This document shows, piece by piece, positions 1 to 10,969 of a DNA stretch of 64,000 nt; within the stretch, counting starts at the first letter, position 1, and each line of letters begins with the position of its first letter. The translations under genes and the position numbers were made by a program. Source of the stretch: Nemophila menziesii (lineage: Eukaryota; Streptophyta; Magnoliopsida; Boraginales; Hydrophyllaceae); NCBI GenBank assembly GCA_029959085.1, contig JARWIR010000010.1, positions 30,868,731 to 30,932,730 on the forward strand, read 5' to 3'. Below the pieces are notes generated by a model. The model did not search any database. It saw only the letters and a program-made list of their open reading frames with translations, and was not told the DNA's origin.

Positions 1-145
1 TTGATTTTCTAAGCTATGTTATCATTATTTTTCAATCATGGTGAGAATAAGTGTACCCTTATTTTGTTGGGTTGATGATTCGTTAGTGTATTTCAAGTAA
101 ATGTTTTTTCTACCATCCTTACCCATCTTGTTTTTGTATATATGG

Positions 146-300
146 GTGTTCGGGCCAGCTTTCGCGCACCACGACTATTCTCATAAGAAATATACATGCC
201 TCCTAATGTATATTCCCACTTAATCAGAACTAGGTTACCCATGTTAAGGGATGGGATTCGAACCTGTCTTGTTTTTAGTCCTCCTATTTGAAGGGTTTTA
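146..300 (-). mobile_element. Au-like tRNA-derived SINE remnant
   Basis: On the minus strand a pol III box B-like motif (GGTTCGAATCCC, near 250-262) is followed by a segment ending in GTGGTGCGCGAAAGCTGGCCC, close to the conserved 3' part of Au-type plant SINEs as I remember it. Box A is not recognisable and no clean target duplication was found, so this is an old, truncated copy. A second, more diverged copy lies near 14.3 kb. Confidence 0.45.
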
Positions 301-379
301 GATATTTATGGGTGGATAAGTATTCTTCTTCTTGTATTATAACATTTAAGCATACCAATAAATCGGGGCAATTACTTTT

Positions 380-1200
380 TAAAGCCCACAGCCATGTGGG
401 TTTCTTATTTAAATCCCCAACTCAACTAACCCATAACTAGTCCAACTAGAATAGGTAAAAATACTAAAACACCCCATATCCCTAACATCACAGCGAAAAG
501 GAAAAATCCCACCCCCAAACCCTATTAAGTGATCGGGCTCACTTCACCTTCACCCTCCCTCTCCCTCTCTGTGAACAAGAACACCGCCGCTTCTCTTCTC
601 AACAAAACCCACCTCCATTACCACCTCTCTCTCTCTATCTCTCTCTCTGAACAACCAACACCACCACCATGTCGACCATCATCCACCATCATCAACAGAA
701 CCGTTGCCTTGGGTGGCCGTTCTCCACCTTTTGGGTTCACCTTCACCACCATCTAGGCTCACCTTCACCACCATCATCTCAACCAACATCAACCCACCTT
801 CCCACTGGTCTCACTTCAACCCACCATCACCACCATCACCACCATCCCCGATCTGTCATGGGTTCGACTGAGATCTGAACTCTGGTCTCACCTTCACCAC
901 CATCCAATCGGACCCCCAACCCGCCGCCTTCGCTCTACAAGAACAGGAAACGGCTATCTTCATCACCATTCACACTTGATCTATCCTTCATCTCACTAGA
1001 GAACCGACGCCGCTCTCCACCGCCGCCCCGTCGTGTCCATTGCCCAGGCGTCACCTTGATCTTGTTGCTCTCTAGCACACGAAAACCATTATCCACCTTC
1101 GCCTTTGTCTTCAGATCCAGGAACAGATCTTGATTGATATCGATTCATCTCCAGCATCTTCGTCAATCAAGTCTGTTCGTGAAGTGGTTTTTTTAATGTG
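380..1200. other. CT/ACC-rich unclassified segment
   Basis: The stretch is unusually rich in CTCTCT, CACCACCAT and TTCACC runs. It resembles the 5' leader of a plant transcript or of a non-autonomous retroelement. Open frames here (529-878) are low complexity (Ser/Leu or His/Thr/Pro rich) and overlap in two phases, so I do not call a gene. The segment at 13.2-13.9 kb has a similar make-up in the opposite orientation (an AAACCCTA-like motif next to a CT run), which hints at a shared repeat family. 1200-2077 is ordinary AT-rich sequence in which I recognise nothing. Confidence 0.3.
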
Positions 1201-2077
1201 ATTCGTAATGGGGCCAACCCTAAGATGTTAGTTGTTGTTGATGGGGCCAGTTTAATCTAGTTTTTGTTGGTAATGGGGCTGACCCATTATGGTTTCAATT
1301 TTGTTATGTTGTGTTTTGTTCATGATGGGTACAGCCCTGAATTGAAAATTTGAAGCCTAATTCGAGTGTGAATATTAAAGTTCGTTTTTTTTTGTTTGGC
1401 GGCGGCATCACCAACAATCGGCAACCTATTGTGTTTTGTGCATACAAAATGATGATTCGTTATCTAGTAAGGTAAAGAAGCTTCTTCAAGCATTAATTCA
1501 TGTAATTTATTATCAACAATAGGTGAATTAATGGCTAGAAAAGCTAAATTAATCATTGTTATTCAAAAAATAGAAATTGGGTCCAAGGTGTTTGAGGAAT
1601 TGTTTGTTAATGTACGAAAATGAATATATGCAGGGACCAAAAATGCAAACTTCTATTTTACAAAGGGAATGACATAGGCTTGTAGCTTCCAGTTTTGCTT
1701 GTGCAGATTAATTAATTTCATCATGTTGTTGAAATTAAAATTATTTGCGTGAGCTACTTTATATTGCAGATTGTATTGGTAGTTGTGAGTGTGAATTCCA
1801 TGCTCGGCCATGATAGAAAGACCAAAAAGCTCTCAATTATGGTGAAGGCTTGATGATATGATGCAAATAGAGTTCAATCAAGAAGGTTTAATCAATACAT
1901 GGTATTGTGCTAACATGAAAAATCAAAGTTCCGCAATCACATAAGGTTTTACTTACTTGTATTTAGGATTTAAAGAACGTTTTGTTAAAGAGCAAATTTA
2001 AATCTCTTGTAGTGGATACTTTTGGTTCTCGAATAGATAATCTTCTAAGGTAAACATATAAAATAAGGTTTATATTA

Positions 2078-3077
2078 TGAGTAAAAAATGGAAGTCACCG
2101 TTTTAGAACAAGAAATGGAAATCCAGAAAAAACAATTTCGATTAACTATTACATAAAAAGAAATGCGATTACAGTAGAAACACTAGTCTATTACAGTAAT
2201 GAAATATTCAATACGAAGAACACTTACACGGAAACGGAAAGAAAAACACACGAAATAAAGTTAAAAAGATATTACGGCGTACCGGTTATCTCTAACGAGA
2301 TTACTACAACAGAGGTTTTAGAGAGAAGTATTTCTTTGTTCTTTTTCTGATTAATTTTTGTAGTCTTTTGAAAATGGAGAAGAACCTATTTATAGGTGAG
2401 TAGGGGGCTCTTTAGACTCGTCACAATAAATGGAATTTAATGGCTCTTTATTGCTGATGTTTTGGAGTTACATATGTTACAATTCCAGCCATGAACCTGG
2501 ACGCTTTGATGACCCTTAATTCATTCCGGATTTGACCAAGGTTTGTAACAGCTGAGTCTTGATTGAGGAATATTCTGATTTAATGTGTCTTCAATGGCTG
2601 AACGTTATGTCTCTTGGCGGGAAGGTTTGAATTGCCAACAAATCCTATAAGTACTAGCCATTTTCTACCAGAATCATTTCAGGAAACTTGTTTCATTTTT
2701 CATTTTTCATTTTTTGACTCCCCAAACTCCCCCACGAACCTACGGCCCACGCCCACGTCGTTGCCGTCGTCGGGCCGGGCAGTTGGTGGTGGTGGTGGTG
2801 CGTGCCTGTGGGGATTTGCCTATTCCTCTTTGGCCTCCATATCCTTTAGGCCTTTTGGAAATAATAGATGGGTAAGATAATTTATACTAGTATTTTTTCC
2901 ATCTCTCCTCCTATGTGGGATATTTTATGCACAAAAAAGTGACTTTTCCACTTCTCCAAAAGAATAGGAAATGATAGATATGTTTAATACTTTAATATAA
3001 ATGTTTTCCACTTCTCCAAAAGAGCGTGGTCGGATTATTATAACAATTAATCTAAATAATTTGTTTAAATCCTAACA
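2078..3077 (-). repeat. copia-1 3' LTR
   Basis: A 1000-bp terminal repeat. On the plus strand it starts TGAGTAAAAAATGG and ends CCTAACA, so on the element strand it runs TGTTAGG...TTTACTCA with canonical TG/CA ends. It aligns along its length with 5727-6710 with scattered substitutions and small indels, which indicates an old insertion. The small open frame at 2614-2880 lies inside it, recurs in the other LTR and is not a gene. Confidence 0.85.
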
Positions 3078-3092
3078 ATCCCCCACACAGGG
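3078..3092 (-). other. copia-1 polypurine tract
   Basis: Read on the minus strand the bases next to the 3' LTR are CCTGTGTGGGGGAT, a G-rich purine stretch immediately before the LTR's TGTTAGG. This is the expected place and make-up of a plus-strand priming site and fixes the element's orientation. Confidence 0.7.
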
Positions 3093-3319
3093 TCTTTAGG
3101 AGAGAAGGTGAACAGGTTTCCATAACTACCAGCATTTGGGTGAATTGTACTTAAGTGTCAATATCTTTCTATTTGAATTGTCACGTACTGAAGTGAGGCA
3201 ACCACCAAATTCTGTTTAAGTGAACTTACTCTTGAACTTAACAATTTTCAATCGAGACCCTCACAGAACATACTTTACCCTACTGAAAGTTATAGTTCCC
3301 TCGAACATCACGCTTACGT

Positions 3320-3620
3320 TAGTTCATCAAGTCCTTCTCTAAGGACCACCCCTTGCGGGCTATGAACTTGGTGGATTTATTCATTTTGAGAGCTGTGTAA
3401 GGACGTCTCCTTGACACTCTATCATGAATGTTGAGTCTCACTTTTGACTATGAATTCATCAAGTCCTTCTCTAAAGGACCACCATATGTTGGCTATGAAA
3501 TCATTACGAGTTGAACACTCATCCTCGTGTTCTTCCTAGAATGATACGCCTTATAAGTGAATTCATCAAGTCCTCCACAATAGGACCACCACGAGTGGCT
3601 ATGAATTTGTTAAGACGGTT
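3320..3620 (-). repeat. Repeated motif in copia-1 3' region
   Basis: A motif of about 50 bp recurs three times roughly 110 bp apart (starting near 3323, 3451 and 3558). Each contains TTCATCAAGTCCT, then AGGACCACC, then GGCTATGAA on the plus strand. It lies between the lost pol region and the polypurine tract. Its function is unknown. Confidence 0.65.
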
Positions 3621-4429
3621 TATGCATTCGTGCCATATCGCATGACTATTGAGTCTATTGTATTTGGTCCAACAGTGACTGTACTTAGAACTCGGGTAAC
3701 CTTTGCTGATCACCCCCACATTTAAGTTAGTGGGCCATAACCAATTATCATAACCTTCATCTATGTCATCACGTAGAGGTGTGTAAGGCACTAACTTCGT
3801 CGATAATTCCGTTAATGTCATAGAGCTATTATGTGGAATTTATAACAACATTCGTGCCCTAAGTCTTTTGATTCAGCAAAGTTATTGGGTTTCAACCTCA
3901 GACTTATATTTATAAACACATGTTCCGTTTCATTTTTAGTATTAGGAGGTATACTCCCATAAACCTGACATAGTCACCTATTAAGGTTAAATAGTATGGG
4001 TTTTCTCCTTTACTAGCGAGATTTATAAAAGTATTTAGGTCTGAATGTACTAATCATGTTAGTTTAGAATTCTCTAGGTTTCCATATTAAAGAGTCGTAT
4101 TCCTAAGATTTTGGACTCTACACATATCATATAATATATAAAGTCATCGACCTTATTAGTCCAAGGGATTTTTTAGCCTTTTAATAGAAGAGAAAAGAAA
4201 GATAGCCTAATCTACCATTCCACATATCTAAACATTCAAATAAATAAACAAAATAAAAAATGTTCTTATTAGAGGTTACAAGGTTCAGTCACACAAACCC
4301 TTATTTGAAAAAGAAAAACCCCTTCCCCACATACTCATCACTTTGGTACTAGTCATGGGTTATAGTATTTAAGACAAACAAATCATTATGTAAATACCCT
4401 TTTCCCACAAACTCATCTTTTTTGGTAAT

Positions 4430-4745
4430 AATTATTTCCCCCCCTCGAAAACTAGTTTGAGTCCCACTTTATTAAGAAAAGCTATGGAAACCAAGTTCCT
4501 ATAGAGCGAGGGGACAAAGAGAACATCGTTTAACTCAAAGATCTTACCAGAAGTGAGTTTGAGGGTAACCTGTCCTTTTCCGAGGACTGTAGCAGTGGAT
4601 GAGTCACCCAGTTACACGCATTCACCATTGGTTGATTCCTCAAACTTTTGGAACAGAGATTTGTTTGCACAGAAGTGTCGTGAAGCCCCAATGTCAAGTA
4701 TCCACTCGCTTTTGTTTTCCACCAAGTAAACCTCAACCATTACCG
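4430..4745 (-). pseudogene. copia-1 protease / pre-integrase fragment
   Basis: Translated on the minus strand, this stretch reads like the copia aspartic protease and the start of the GAG pre-integrase domain. ILDIGASRHFC stands where active elements have the catalytic D-T/S-G-A motif, followed by GKGQVTLKLTSGK and NDVLFVPSLYRNLVS. An in-frame stop after GECV, a T-to-I change beside the catalytic Asp, and a stop near LVFEGG break it. Everything after the pre-integrase domain is deleted. It is non-functional. Confidence 0.75.
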
Positions 4746-4815
4746 CGGCGATTATCTCTTCGGTTTCAGTTAGGTTTGCACCAGGTTTTGAATCAGGAAT
4801 AGCTCTAAGAGGAAA

Positions 4816-5686
4816 TTAAAAAGCCCTATGTCCTTCTTTACCACAACAATAACAAGCACCCTTTGGTTTCAGAATCTTACCAGAGGATTTAAACCTTCTA
4901 TTTTGTTTGTTGGAGTTGTTGCAGTTCTTATTCCCCACGGATTTGGAATGGTTAGCGCCTTGCTGTTTTCCATTACCTTCGAACCTGTCCTTGTTACCAT
5001 GCCAAGAACTTTCGACAAGGTTAGCCTTCGAGGAATGAGGAGGGAAAGAAAGAGACTTATCCTTGAGTCGATTGGCTTCTTCGACTTGCATGTGGCCGAT
5101 GAGCTCTTGGAGGGTCATTTCCTTCTTTTTGTGTTTGAGGTGGTTACGGTATTCACTCTATGATGGGGGAAATTTCTCAAGAAAGATGTTGGCTTGGAAA
5201 ACTTCGCACATCTTCATGCCTTCGGCGGTCATACACATGAAGTTGTTTAGTCATAGGTTTCTGATCAGTCAAGGTAAAGTTGTACCAATTACCGGTGACA
5301 TGTTTCTTTTTACCGGAATCATCAGCCCCATACTATTTCTCAATAGTTTCCCATATGACCTTTGCCGATTTTTCTTTAGCAATAAGATCAAAAATGGGAT
5401 TTGATACATTGTTCAACATCCAACCCCGAGCCATGGTAATAGCTCTTTTGAACTTGGCTTCGAGAACGAGATGTCTAGCCTATTCTTGTTCAGTAGGAGC
5501 TCCATTGTCCACCATAAGTGGAGGAGCCTCGACTATAGAAAAGTCGAGATCATACTGTTCAAGACAGATCATAATCTTTTGTGCCCAACGCTTGTAGTTG
5601 GAACCATTAAGGGGCTCCAACTTATTCACGTCGAGAAATGGCTTTGCGGTCAATGATGAAGTAGCAGCCGAGATAGGAAAAGCCAT
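4816..5686 (-). pseudogene. copia-1 gag (nucleocapsid), broken
   Basis: The N-terminal part (5686-5480) starts MAFPISAATSSLT and carries LNGSNYKRWAQKIM, typical of plant copia capsid (UBN2/DUF4219-like). After stops and frameshifts, 5118-4816 holds MTLQELIGHMQVEEANR and a zinc knuckle, CYCCGKEGHRAF, followed by the expected final Cys (CX2CX4HX4C). In an intact element this protein packages the RNA into virus-like particles. Here the frame is broken in the middle. The start is about 40 bp inside the 5' LTR boundary, and I saw no convincing primer binding site in that gap. Confidence 0.8.
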
Positions 5687-5726
5687 TTCAGAAAACGGTG
5701 ATAAAAGTAAGTATCTTTTTAAACTG

Positions 5727-6710
5727 TGAGTAAAAAATGGAAGTCACTATTTTAAAACAAGAAATGGAAATCCAGAAAAACCAATTTCGATTAATTATTA
5801 CAGAATAAGAAATGCGATTACAATAGAAACACTAGTCTATTACAGTAATGAAATATTCAATACGAAGAACACTTACACGGAAATGAAAAGAATAACACAC
5901 GAAATAAAGTTGTTAAAAAGATATTCCGGCGTACCGGTTATCTCTAACAAGATTACTACAATAGAGGTTTTAGAGAGAAGTATTTGTTCTTTTTCTGATT
6001 AGTTTTTCGTAGTCTTTTGCAAATGGAGAAGGACCTATATTTATAGGTGAGTAGGGGGCTCTTTAGACTCGTCACAATAAATGGAATTTAATGCCTCTTT
6101 ATTGCTGACGTTTTGGAGTTACATATGTTACAATTCCAGCCATGAACCTGGACACTTTGATGACCCTTAATTCATTCCCGTTTTGACCAAGGTTTGTGAC
6201 AGCTGAGTCTTGATTGAGGAACATTCTGGTTTAATGTGTCTTCAATGGCTGAACGTTATGTCTCTTGGCTGGAAGGTTTGAATTGCCAACGAATCCTATA
6301 AGTACTAGCCACTTTCTACCAGAATCATTTCAGAAAACTTGTTTCATTTTTCATTTTTTGACTCCCCAAACTCCCCCACGAGCCCACGACCCATGCCCAC
6401 GCCGTCGCCGTTGTCGGGCCGGGCAGGGCAGTTGGTTGTGGTGGTGGTGCGCGCGTGTGGGGCTTTGCCTATTCCTCTTTGGCCTCCATAGCCTTTAGGC
6501 CTTTTGGAAATAATAGATGGGTAATATAATTTATACTAGTATTTTTTCCATCTCTTCTCCTAGGTGGGATATTTTATGCACAAAAAAGTGACTTTTCCAT
6601 TTCTCCAAAAGAATAGGAAATAATATATATATTTAATACTTTAATCTAAATCTTTTGCACTTCTCCAAAAGAGCGTGATCGAATTATAATAACAATTAAT
6701 CTAAATAATT
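5727..6710 (-). repeat. copia-1 5' LTR, outer end truncated
   Basis: This is the second copy of the LTR, starting TGAGTAAAAAATGG on the plus strand. It stays aligned with 2078-3077 up to AATCTAAATAATT near 6710. The last 16 bp found in the other LTR (TGTTTAAATCCTAACA) are missing and unrelated sequence follows. The end was lost by deletion or recombination. Confidence 0.8.
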
Positions 6711-6721
6711 GTTATTATTTA

Positions 6722-6846
6722 GATTGTGCATGCTCAGGTTCTTGCTTTGGAGTATCTTCATTGGTAATAAAGCGTTTAGAAGAAGCTGCGTAATTTGAAG
6801 TAGCTGAAATTTTTAGATTGTGTAAATTTTCAATGCCTATTTTACT
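6722..6846 (-). other. Possible orphan 3' exon
   Basis: On the minus strand an open stretch of about 40 codons begins after an AATAG acceptor-like site and ends in TAA at the copia-1 edge. It includes YAASSKRFITNEDTPKQEP. It has more Ser/Pro/Glu and less Lys/Ile/Phe than the chance frames nearby, and a T-poor to T-rich change marks its start. I do not recognise the protein and no upstream exon was found. It may be chance. Confidence 0.2.
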
Positions 6847-7099
6847 TGCAAGTACTACTTTTATTATCTTAGTTCTTGAGTAAAATGTAAACGCTTAAGC
6901 ACTTTTCGTTAGCTGCTTATAAATGTTCCTTCATATATTTTGGTGGGAATTGTCCCACCAAACAATAATATAAACTTCTACATGTAATTTGGTAGCGTTT
7001 GATTCACCAAACAACATAAATTTTTATGAATAAATACAAAAGTAATTTGGTGGAAAATAACAAAATAGACTAAAATATAGTTTGGTAATATTTGTCTAC

Positions 7100-7335
7100 T
7101 AAACAACATAAACCCCCAAATATAATTTGGTGGGATTTTTTACACCAAATAACGCATAAAAATTTGGTGAGAATTTTGTTTGGTGGGAAAAAATTTGACT
7201 GAAAAAATTTTGACTGAAAAAATTTGGTGGAAAAATAAGTTTGGCCGGAAAATTTTGGCGGAAAAAAGTTTGGCCGGGAAATTTTTGGCGGGAAATCTTT
7301 TTAGAAATTTTTTGGTGGGAAAATTCAAGGGTATT
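7100..7335. repeat. TTTGGTGGGAAAA minisatellite
   Basis: About 15-20 degenerate units of 12-16 bp built on TTTGGTGGGAAAA or TTTGGCGGGAAAA follow each other. Looser copies (TTTGGTG, CACCAAA) reach back to about 6945. Open frames on both strands here (Phe/Lys/Ile-rich) come only from the repeat. Confidence 0.75.
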
Positions 7336-7439
7336 TTTGTCTATTATGTCATTTATATTAGACATGACTTTTAAGGTCAATATCAACAACTAATAGGATG
7401 GTATTGGTAATTGCCTCCAAAATAAATTAAATATAATTT

Positions 7440-7759
7440 TTTATTTAAAGTGAAAGGTCAACGACGACTACAAAATATTCGCAAATGATAAAATCGGCGT
7501 AGTCGCAAATAATATGGTCATTCCGGATTACAAATTCGTCGTCGGAAAATACAAAACAATATCGACTACAAGTGTACTCACTAGTAAATAAAATAACGAC
7601 TATAAACAAGCCGTTGCTAGAAACGTATTAATAGAGACTACTTATTTCGTTGTAAATGGAAACGTATTTTGGCAAAGATAAACAGAAACGTAGTTGCCAA
7701 TAATGATCTTTATCGACAAATTTGTGTCGACCAAATAAAAACAACTATATGTCTTAGTG
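7440..7759. mobile_element. Possible CACTA-type transposon end
   Basis: The stretch contains short ACGAC/GTCG/CGACTA motifs in both orientations (CGACGACTACAAAAT, GTCGCAAATAA, TCGTCGTCGG, TCGACTACAAG). Such motifs are typical of the subterminal repeats of plant CACTA elements. It stops at TCTTAGTG (7752-7759), which as CACTAAGA on the minus strand would be the element end. I found no transposase and no matching second terminus, so this is tentative. Confidence 0.35.
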
Positions 7760-8005
7760 AATGATCAAATTGATTTTTAGTGACTAATTTTGTGATCACG
7801 GGGTTAGAAAGATCCGGAGGAAAAACGCTAATATATATCCACGGAGAATAAGGGCACCCAGATAAAAAAGAACCAATCACATGCCAAGATCATTATTAGC
7901 CGAAAAAGAAAGTGAAGATTTCGAGATTAGGTATGTAGGTACCACAAATATTTCGCATAACAAGTGAAGCAGTAGAAAAACGCAAACACGCAGGGATAAA
8001 GAGGG

Positions 8006-8006
<1 letters not shown>

Positions 8007-8033
<27 letters not shown>
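8007..8033. repeat. Poly-G tract (G27)
   Basis: An uninterrupted run of 27 G lies about 0.6 kb beyond the stop codon of PHT1 copy 1, near the outer edge of the PHT1 duplication. The matching place beside copy 2 (about 17835-17860) has an interrupted G-rich sequence, so the run seems to have expanded in one copy. Tract length is error-prone in sequencing. Confidence 0.9.
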
Positions 8034-8036
<3 letters not shown>

Positions 8037-8626
8037 TGGCCGCTCACCCTAAATCCCCATCATAATATTTGCCTCAAAATATTCCCCGAACTAAAAATTA
8101 GCTCAAAAAAATTCCAAATAATTCCCTAAACTGTATTGATTTTTCTAACTTTTCGCCACCCAAACATAAGTCCTAGAATATCCACGCCAGCAAACACCTC
8201 ATAAACACCTCAATTATGAAGAACTTCTGAAAAATGAAACCAATTTGCAGCTGAAATGGTAGAATTTTATGAGAGATTATGGTAATATATAGAAAGGGGG
8301 TATTGAAGGTAGGTTTAGTCTTACGAAGTACAACCCTTCAATTGGATGTAGTCATCCCTATTGAATTAGTCAAGATAATAACATATTTGAATAAAAAAAT
8401 ACACAAAATCATATTATTCAATTTCAACAAAGAATGTAGCATCAATCCCATTATAAAACTCAAGAAACAAATTATAATTTACAAAAACAAAGACAAAATT
8501 ACAAATGCAATCACTCAATACTTGCTTTAATTAGTTTTTTAGGAACTCAAAGCAAAGAAGTACAATTCTATTAGATTTAGCGAGAACCAATAACACCCAC
8601 TTCATATAGCTTCCTCCTATCATAAT

Positions 8627-10210
8627 TTAAACTTCAACAGTATCGTCGCCTTCTATATTCTCTTGGGAAGCCTCCTCAAGGGATTTACCTTTAGCCTCAG
8701 GGACAAAGAGAGTGCAAATCATTCCGAGTGCATTAATACCCCCAAGAACAAAAAGGGAATTCTTGACACCAATACCAGGTGGATAACCAGCATCAGTCTT
8801 GGTGGCATCTTTATTTTGAGCGGCGTATAAAAATCCATAAGCACCAACAATGGCACCAGCCTTACCTGCAGCAGCAGATATACCATGACATGTTGATCTA
8901 AGCCTAGCGGGAAATATCTCAGCTGGGACAACAAATGTAGTAGCATTAGGTCCAAAGTTTGCAAAGAAAAACGTAAATGAATACATGACTATGAATCCAA
9001 TACGGTTATCCTTTTTAGTCCAATGGTCGTAAGGAAAGGCAATTGCAAGCATAAAGACCGTCATGAAAAAGAAACCCATTAGTTGAATTGCGAATCTTCC
9101 AATAATGTCAATAAAAGCTACCGTAAACCAATAACCAGGGACAGTACTGCATAATGCAATCAATGTTTGTGCTTTAGAAATTCGCCAAACCTCATCAATA
9201 GCATTCATTGTTTTAGCAGGTGGAATCCAACCAACTGCTGAAAAAACATCCTTTTGGAAAAGGTTTTGACTGTAAAATGCGATGTCTAATAAGAACCATG
9301 TAGAACATGTTCCAAATAAGTGGAGACCGTGACGTCGAACAAATTCCATACTGAATAAACCAAAAGAATTAGACTTGTTTTCAGTTATCCTTTGTATCGT
9401 TTGTTCTTCTGCTTCAATTTCAACTTGTAATACCTTTCCCATGTCTTGAGCCGCTCGTTTTGCATCTTTTGCAACTAGAGCTGTGTAACGAGCTGTTTCG
9501 GGCATTTTCATACGCCAGTAGAATGTAAGTCCTGCTGGTAAGGCTCCAAACATGAGAATGATACGCCATATGTAATCAGCTTGAGGCACGGTTGACCCAG
9601 CACGGTCAATTTCATATGGTTTAGAATCGTATGCATGACCAAATCCAGCTGATACAATTAGTGTGATAATACCACTAAATAAAATTCCAAAACCTTGCAT
9701 AGCAAAAACTGCTGCTATGAAGGCACCACGTGTCTTTTTGTTTGCGTATTCAGACATGATTGTTGCTGATAGTGGGTAATCACCCCCTATACCAAACCCT
9801 AACCAAAACCTGAAGAAACAAAGACTCGCCATCACACCTTTTGGTGTGTGACCAAAGGAGAAGCCTGATGCTAGTGAACATCCAACCATGAGGACTAGGG
9901 TTAGTCCGTACACCTTTTTCCTACCCATTTTATCACCAAGCCAACCAAAGAATAGCTGACCACAGAATGTCCCAACTAAAGCCACTCCTGTAACCGATGA
10001 TGCAACATTTGGAGGTAATGTACCTGGCTTCAATGATTGTGGATTGAAATAATAAAGCCTTCCTAGTAATTTAGTTACTAGAGAGATACTGAAAAGGTCA
10101 TAAGCATCCGTGAAGAAACCCATTCCTGCAATTATAATCGCCGTAAAATGGTAAAGTTGTGTCTTTGCAACATCAAGTGCCGTAAGCACTTGCAATTGGT
10201 CCCCCGCCAT
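8627..10210 (-). CDS. PHT1: PHT1-family high-affinity phosphate transporter, copy 1
   Basis: This 527-aa protein is an inorganic phosphate:H+ symporter of the major facilitator superfamily, expected as 12 membrane helices in the plasma membrane for root phosphate uptake or redistribution. The coding sequence has no intron, as is usual for PHT1. Visible landmarks are FFTDAYD (32-38), the signature [21 protein letters not shown] (142-162) used to recognise plant PHT1, [13 protein letters not shown] with the Trp/Asp/Tyr that line the phosphate site in PiPT-type structures, NFGPNATTF, and [11 protein letters not shown] with the conserved Lys. The central loop is charged ([20 protein letters not shown]) and the C-terminus is acidic. 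Length fits the family (about 520-550). The start is fixed by [13 protein letters not shown] and an acceptor AG 3 bp upstream. It differs from copy 2 at residues 95 (M/L), 99 (K/R) and 501 (L/F). The exact PHT1 subclade is not assigned. Confidence 0.97.
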   Translation of the reverse strand: MAGDQLQVLTALDVAKTQLYHFTAIIIAGMGFFTDAYDLFSISLVTKLLGRLYYFNPQSLKPGTLPPNVASSVTGVALVGTFCGQLFFGWLGDKMGRKKVYGLTLVLMVGCSLASGFSFGHTPKGVMASLCFFRFWLGFGIGGDYPLSATIMSEYANKKTRGAFIAAVFAMQGFGILFSGIITLIVSAGFGHAYDSKPYEIDRAGSTVPQADYIWRIILMFGALPAGLTFYWRMKMPETARYTALVAKDAKRAAQDMGKVLQVEIEAEEQTIQRITENKSNSFGLFSMEFVRRHGLHLFGTCSTWFLLDIAFYSQNLFQKDVFSAVGWIPPAKTMNAIDEVWRISKAQTLIALCSTVPGYWFTVAFIDIIGRFAIQLMGFFFMTVFMLAIAFPYDHWTKKDNRIGFIVMYSFTFFFANFGPNATTFVVPAEIFPARLRSTCHGISAAAGKAGAIVGAYGFLYAAQNKDATKTDAGYPPGIGVKNSLFVLGGINALGMICTLFVPEAKGKSLEEASQENIEGDDTVEV

Positions 10211-10213
10211 CGC

Positions 10214-10414
10214 CTACAAATACAACACTCACCACCACAACTACTTTTTAATTGGCTAGATTACCTGTACAACCACACAATTATCATATTAATCATGTAC
10301 AACATTTAAAAGAGAACAAAATATTAAAGGAGCATCATTAATGAATAAACATCTCAATTTATCATCCAATAAATTAAACAAATAAAGACGGTTTGCCCAC
10401 TCTGAGATTTGTAC
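10214..10414 (-). other. 5'-UTR intron of PHT1 copy 1
   Basis: On the minus strand AATCAG|GTACAAATC is a good donor and TTTGTAG|GCG, directly before the ATG, a good acceptor. They bound a 201-bp AT-rich intron. Introns at this place are common in plant PHT1 genes. The matching intron of copy 2 has a similar donor but a quite different interior. Confidence 0.75.
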
Positions 10415-10479
10415 CTGATTCAAAGTGTTGGGCATTCAGTTCTGGCTTGGATGAATATGTTCAGCTTTCAGCTCAGAAC

Positions 10480-10489
10480 TATTTATAGA
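10480..10489 (-). promoter_or_regulatory. TATA box of PHT1 copy 1
   Basis: CTATAAATAG on the minus strand lies about 65 bp upstream of the 5'-UTR intron donor. That leaves a first exon of some 35-40 nt if transcription starts about 30 bp downstream. Copy 2 has a TATA box at the equivalent place. Confidence 0.75.
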
Positions 10490-10521
10490 ACTTGCACCAG
10501 AATCTTCCCCAGCATCTAAGA

Positions 10522-10529
10522 GCATATAC
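10522..10529 (-). promoter_or_regulatory. P1BS (PHR1-binding) site, PHT1 copy 1
   Basis: GCATATAC (GTATATGC on the other strand) fits GNATATNC, the site bound by PHR1/PHL MYB-coiled-coil factors that switch on phosphate-starvation genes. It sits about 33 bp upstream of the TATA box. The same octamer, with the same GAGCATATACCCTCAT context, is kept in copy 2 although the surrounding promoter has diverged. Confidence 0.7.
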
Positions 10530-10969
10530 CCTCATTTATGTCAACTATTGCACAAAGCGCTTAATGTTTGTATATAAAATTGGTCATTAAATATATAATT
10601 ACCAGTAAAATATAGTATCATTCTCAGAATGTCAAATCCTTGACACTTTCTAAAATTAGCAATCCCTCGGAAACTTTGCTGAGTTTAGTGATTAGTTGAG
10701 TTCCACAAACATATATTCAACTCTTTTTCTGATCATAGTATCTGCTGATTACTATAATCTACAAATCCATATTTTTTTTTTTCAGTTTGTAATTAGTCTA
10801 TTTACTATAATCCATTATTTTTTCAGATAGAACTTAATATTTCTAAGCCGTACAACAATTGTAATGGGTACTATATAATATTCATGGCTGATATGAATTG
10901 TGATTTTTTGAGATTAATAATGAATATTAATGAGTAATTGTTACGTTATTGACATTAAAATCATGAAAG

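Larger units (their letters stand above)
2078..6710 (-). mobile_element. Non-autonomous Ty1/copia element (copia-1)
   Basis: Two direct repeats of about 1 kb (2078-3077 and 5727-6710) flank a 2.65-kb interior. Read on the minus strand the order is 5' LTR, gag with a CCHC zinc knuckle, a protease piece, a repeat-bearing 3' untranslated region, a polypurine tract and the 3' LTR. Integrase, reverse transcriptase and RNase H are absent, so movement would have needed enzymes from another copia element. The interior reading frame is also broken. The outer 16 bp of the 5' LTR are missing, so no target duplication can be assigned. Confidence 0.85.

Noticed and set aside
246..268. tRNA gene suggested by GGTTCGAATCC
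   Set aside because: No acceptor stem, D-arm or box A around it; it is the box B of a SINE remnant.
529..878. Two overlapping frames rich in Ser/Leu and His/Thr
   Set aside because: Low-complexity CT/ACC sequence open in two phases; no splice partner or domain.
2614..2880. Plus-strand frame starting MAGRFELPTNPIS, repeated at 6265-6498
   Set aside because: Lies inside both copia-1 LTRs, diverges in length between them and runs antisense to the element.
8279..8530. 83-codon plus-strand frame downstream of PHT1 copy 1
   Set aside because: AT-rich 3' flank of the transporter; the matching stretch beside copy 2 has an extra A that shifts the frame.
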